A stretch of 64,000 nt of DNA from Agaribacterium haliotis (GTDB lineage Bacteria; Pseudomonadota; Gammaproteobacteria; Pseudomonadales; Cellvibrionaceae): contig NZ_NKQJ01000009.1 of assembly GCF_002312815.1 (NCBI RefSeq), positions 1-64,000 on the forward strand, given 5' to 3'. This document shows, piece by piece, positions 62,402 through 64,000 of the stretch. The stretch's first letter is position 1, and every line of letters begins with the position of its first letter. A model generated the notes under the pieces. That model ran no database searches. It had not been told where the DNA came from and saw only the letters and a program-made list of their open reading frames with translations. The position numbers and the translations under genes were made by a program.

Positions 62402-63364
62402 TTAGCTAGCTTTAACCTGCAGTTTTAACAAGTCGATAACGGTTTGAAAATCGCCGCTCATAAAAGCCTGCATAACCGGCATGCTCAGCTGTTCAAAGCT
62501 GCCTTCAAACTCCGGCTCAACCGAAAGCTGCAGTGACTTGCCACCGCTTAAAAATACGCCAACTTGCTCAATCGCATCGTTGGCCGGGCCCTGTAAACCC
62601 GGCGGCAAAACAACAGAGGCCTGCATCTGCATAAGCTGCTGCCACTGAGTTTTAAGCTCGTCGACACTGATCTGCTGCTCGTCGGCAAGCTCTTGCATAA
62701 ACACCGGCACGCCGCCGAGATCGGTCAGGCTCATTGCAATTTTGGGGTAATAACCCGAGGTCATCGCCATCATGGCCTGCATTTGTGCCGTTTGATCGGC
62801 CGGGTCTGCGTAGAGCAGTTCAAGCGGTACACCTTTGGTAATCCAGTCGGCTTCGTAACCGAGCACTTCCGGCAGGGCAATGGCCAGCTGCGCGGTTTGC
62901 GTTTGATTTTCTTCTTCCTGGTAGTTGTAAGAGAACGACGCCTGCACCGGCAGGGTTTGCGCAACACCAACACTTTTTAAATAATCGGCAAAGGCGCTGT
63001 CGTCTGCGGCGAGCTCTTGCACCATGGAATCAGGCAGCAGCAAACCTTCAATGGCGACGTTCATATAGTGAGGCAGCTCATTATTGATGTCGTAATCGTA
63101 GATGCGCATGGATTCAAATTTAACCGGGTCGGCGCTGTCTTTGGTTTCGAAACTAATACCGACAAGCTCGATCTCGCGGCCAAAAGGCGCCACATCAAGG
63201 TCTTCATAACTGACCTTGTCGATGTTTTCATTCTGCTCAAGCTTGCTAATGGCGGCGTTCACTTTTTGCTCAACCTGAGAGTGTATCCACCACTGCCCTG
63301 AAACTGCGGCGGCAACCAGCACCGCGCCACCCATACCTGCGGCAAGTACTATGCTTTTTGCCAT
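62402..63364 (-). CDS. Membrane-anchored protein, possibly DUF945 (YdgA)-like
   Basis: 320 residues. An N-terminal hydrophobic segment (about 6-24) and a periplasmic, mostly beta and helical part. The layout (anchor, then WWIHSQVEQKVNAAISKLE, acidic strands, final helix) is reminiscent of DUF945/YdgA proteins but the match is weak by eye. Function unknown. Divergent from the next gene. Confidence 0.65.
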   Translation of the reverse strand: MAKSIVLAAGMGGAVLVAAAVSGQWWIHSQVEQKVNAAISKLEQNENIDKVSYEDLDVAPFGREIELVGISFETKDSADPVKFESMRIYDYDINNELPHYMNVAIEGLLLPDSMVQELAADDSAFADYLKSVGVAQTLPVQASFSYNYQEEENQTQTAQLAIALPEVLGYEADWITKGVPLELLYADPADQTAQMQAMMAMTSGYYPKIAMSLTDLGGVPVFMQELADEQQISVDELKTQWQQLMQMQASVVLPPGLQGPANDAIEQVGVFLSGGKSLQLSVEPEFEGSFEQLSMPVMQAFMSGDFQTVIDLLKLQVKAS

Positions 63365-63517
63365 TTTGTGCTCCTACTGAAAAACGCTTGTCAATAACCA
63401 ACCGACATCATACAGGCTATCGCTGCGCTGCCCACACTTGTTAATCTGTGACCCTATTTAGCACGTTCAGCGCGGCACCTTTTATTCCACTTTTGCTGTT
63501 CACACCCCGAGCGACTT

Positions 63518-64000
63518 ATGCTTAAAAGCAAAGAAGAACAACACATACTCTACGGTTTTGTTTCAATTGTTGTATTGCTTGCCGTGCTTGCGCTGCTGGC
63601 CTGGTTTAGCCAGAGCCAGCTCGCCCACGCTTTACAGCGCTATGCAGCGGCCAGCGAAATTGTCGGCCTGCTCGACCGCGCGCGCTTAAACGAGCTGATC
63701 TTTACCCGCGACGGCGACGAAAACAGCGCCGCCGAAGCGCTGAGTTATATTGCGGAAGTAGAAAAACTCTCGGCGAACTTTGTTGCCGGCAGCAACAATG
63801 CCCAGGACCTTAAGCGCCTGAGCATCTTAGACGATGTTGTCCACCAGTACCGCCAGAGCTTTGAGCGCTACCAGCGCTTGCGCCGCAAGGCCTATCTTGC
63901 GCGCGAAGCCATGGTCAGCGCCGCCCAGGACGCGTCGCAAACCATGCACACCCTGATTGATCACCAACAGAGCTTTGACCAGAGCAGCAGCTCGCCCGAC
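63518..64000 (+). CDS. Chemoreceptor or sensor kinase, N-terminal part (cut by window)
   Basis: 161 codons with no stop before the window ends. The start MLKSKEEQHILYGFVSIVVL gives one membrane helix at about 11-29. The remainder is a charged four-helix-bundle-like periplasmic domain (RARLNELIFTRDGDENSAAE, then DDVVHQYRQSFERY) like the helical bimodular or 4HB sensor domains of methyl-accepting chemotaxis proteins and histidine kinases. HAMP and output domains lie beyond the window. Confidence 0.7.
   Translation, partial: MLKSKEEQHILYGFVSIVVLLAVLALLAWFSQSQLAHALQRYAAASEIVGLLDRARLNELIFTRDGDENSAAEALSYIAEVEKLSANFVAGSNNAQDLKRLSILDDVVHQYRQSFERYQRLRRKAYLAREAMVSAAQDASQTMHTLIDHQQSFDQSSSSPD

Overview
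The window reads as chromosomal DNA of a Gram-negative, probably marine, gammaproteobacterium. The evidence is several TonB-dependent receptors, many signal-peptide or lipobox proteins, a porin, a TRAP transporter, SapC, a periplasmic fatty-acid cis/trans isomerase, and about 50 % G+C. A Cellvibrionales-like or Alteromonadales-like relative is a reasonable guess but cannot be proven from sequence alone. About 53 protein genes are supported. I saw no rRNA, tRNA, CRISPR array, transposase or integrase gene.

Layout. 0-8 kb: serine hydrolase, DUF885 lipoprotein, large secreted subtilase, free-methionine sulfoxide reductase and a one-domain asparaginase-like protein. 8-13.5 kb: an amino-acid module (AGCS Na+/amino acid symporter, Lrp/AsnC regulator, divergent EamA exporter plus leucine dehydrogenase), then MarC. 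13.5-18.2 kb: a FecI/FecR/STN-TonB receptor surface-signalling operon. 18.7-22 kb: a POT peptide importer overlapping an ACE-like M2 peptidase. 22.2-28.6 kb: a TonB receptor whose 3' end and terminator (155 bp) are duplicated downstream of an AT-rich insert of 2.6 kb. That insert carries two unrecognised envelope or secreted proteins and a small overlapping ORF. A PaiB-like protein and a foldback miniature element of 267 bp follow. 28.6-35 kb: a phosphoesterase, an OmpR-type two-component system with DUF3019 and MipA/OmpV partners, and a beta-propeller lipoprotein. 35-49 kb: FKBP, EamA, PhoD, DUF938, PLD lipoprotein, Cti, a receiver protein, YaaA, globin, LrgAB, a DUF4265-like protein, an M48 protease and a small lipoprotein. 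48.8-55.8 kb: a phosphate-starvation block of porin, phoU, pstB, pstA, pstC and pstS, with good Pho-box promoters before the porin and before pstS. 55.9-64 kb: a lipoprotein, SapC, TRAP DctQM without a nearby DctP, a YciA-like thioesterase, a second beta-lactamase-fold lipoprotein, an unknown membrane-anchored protein and a truncated chemoreceptor or sensor gene.

The parts most worth a second look are the AT-rich island with its long direct repeats (24.8-27.7 kb), and the foldback element family with its scattered end motif TAGGGCCTG. Copies of that motif sit at gene borders and in two cases supply stop codons. The double Pho-box porin promoter and the large hairpin between pstS and pstC are also of interest.
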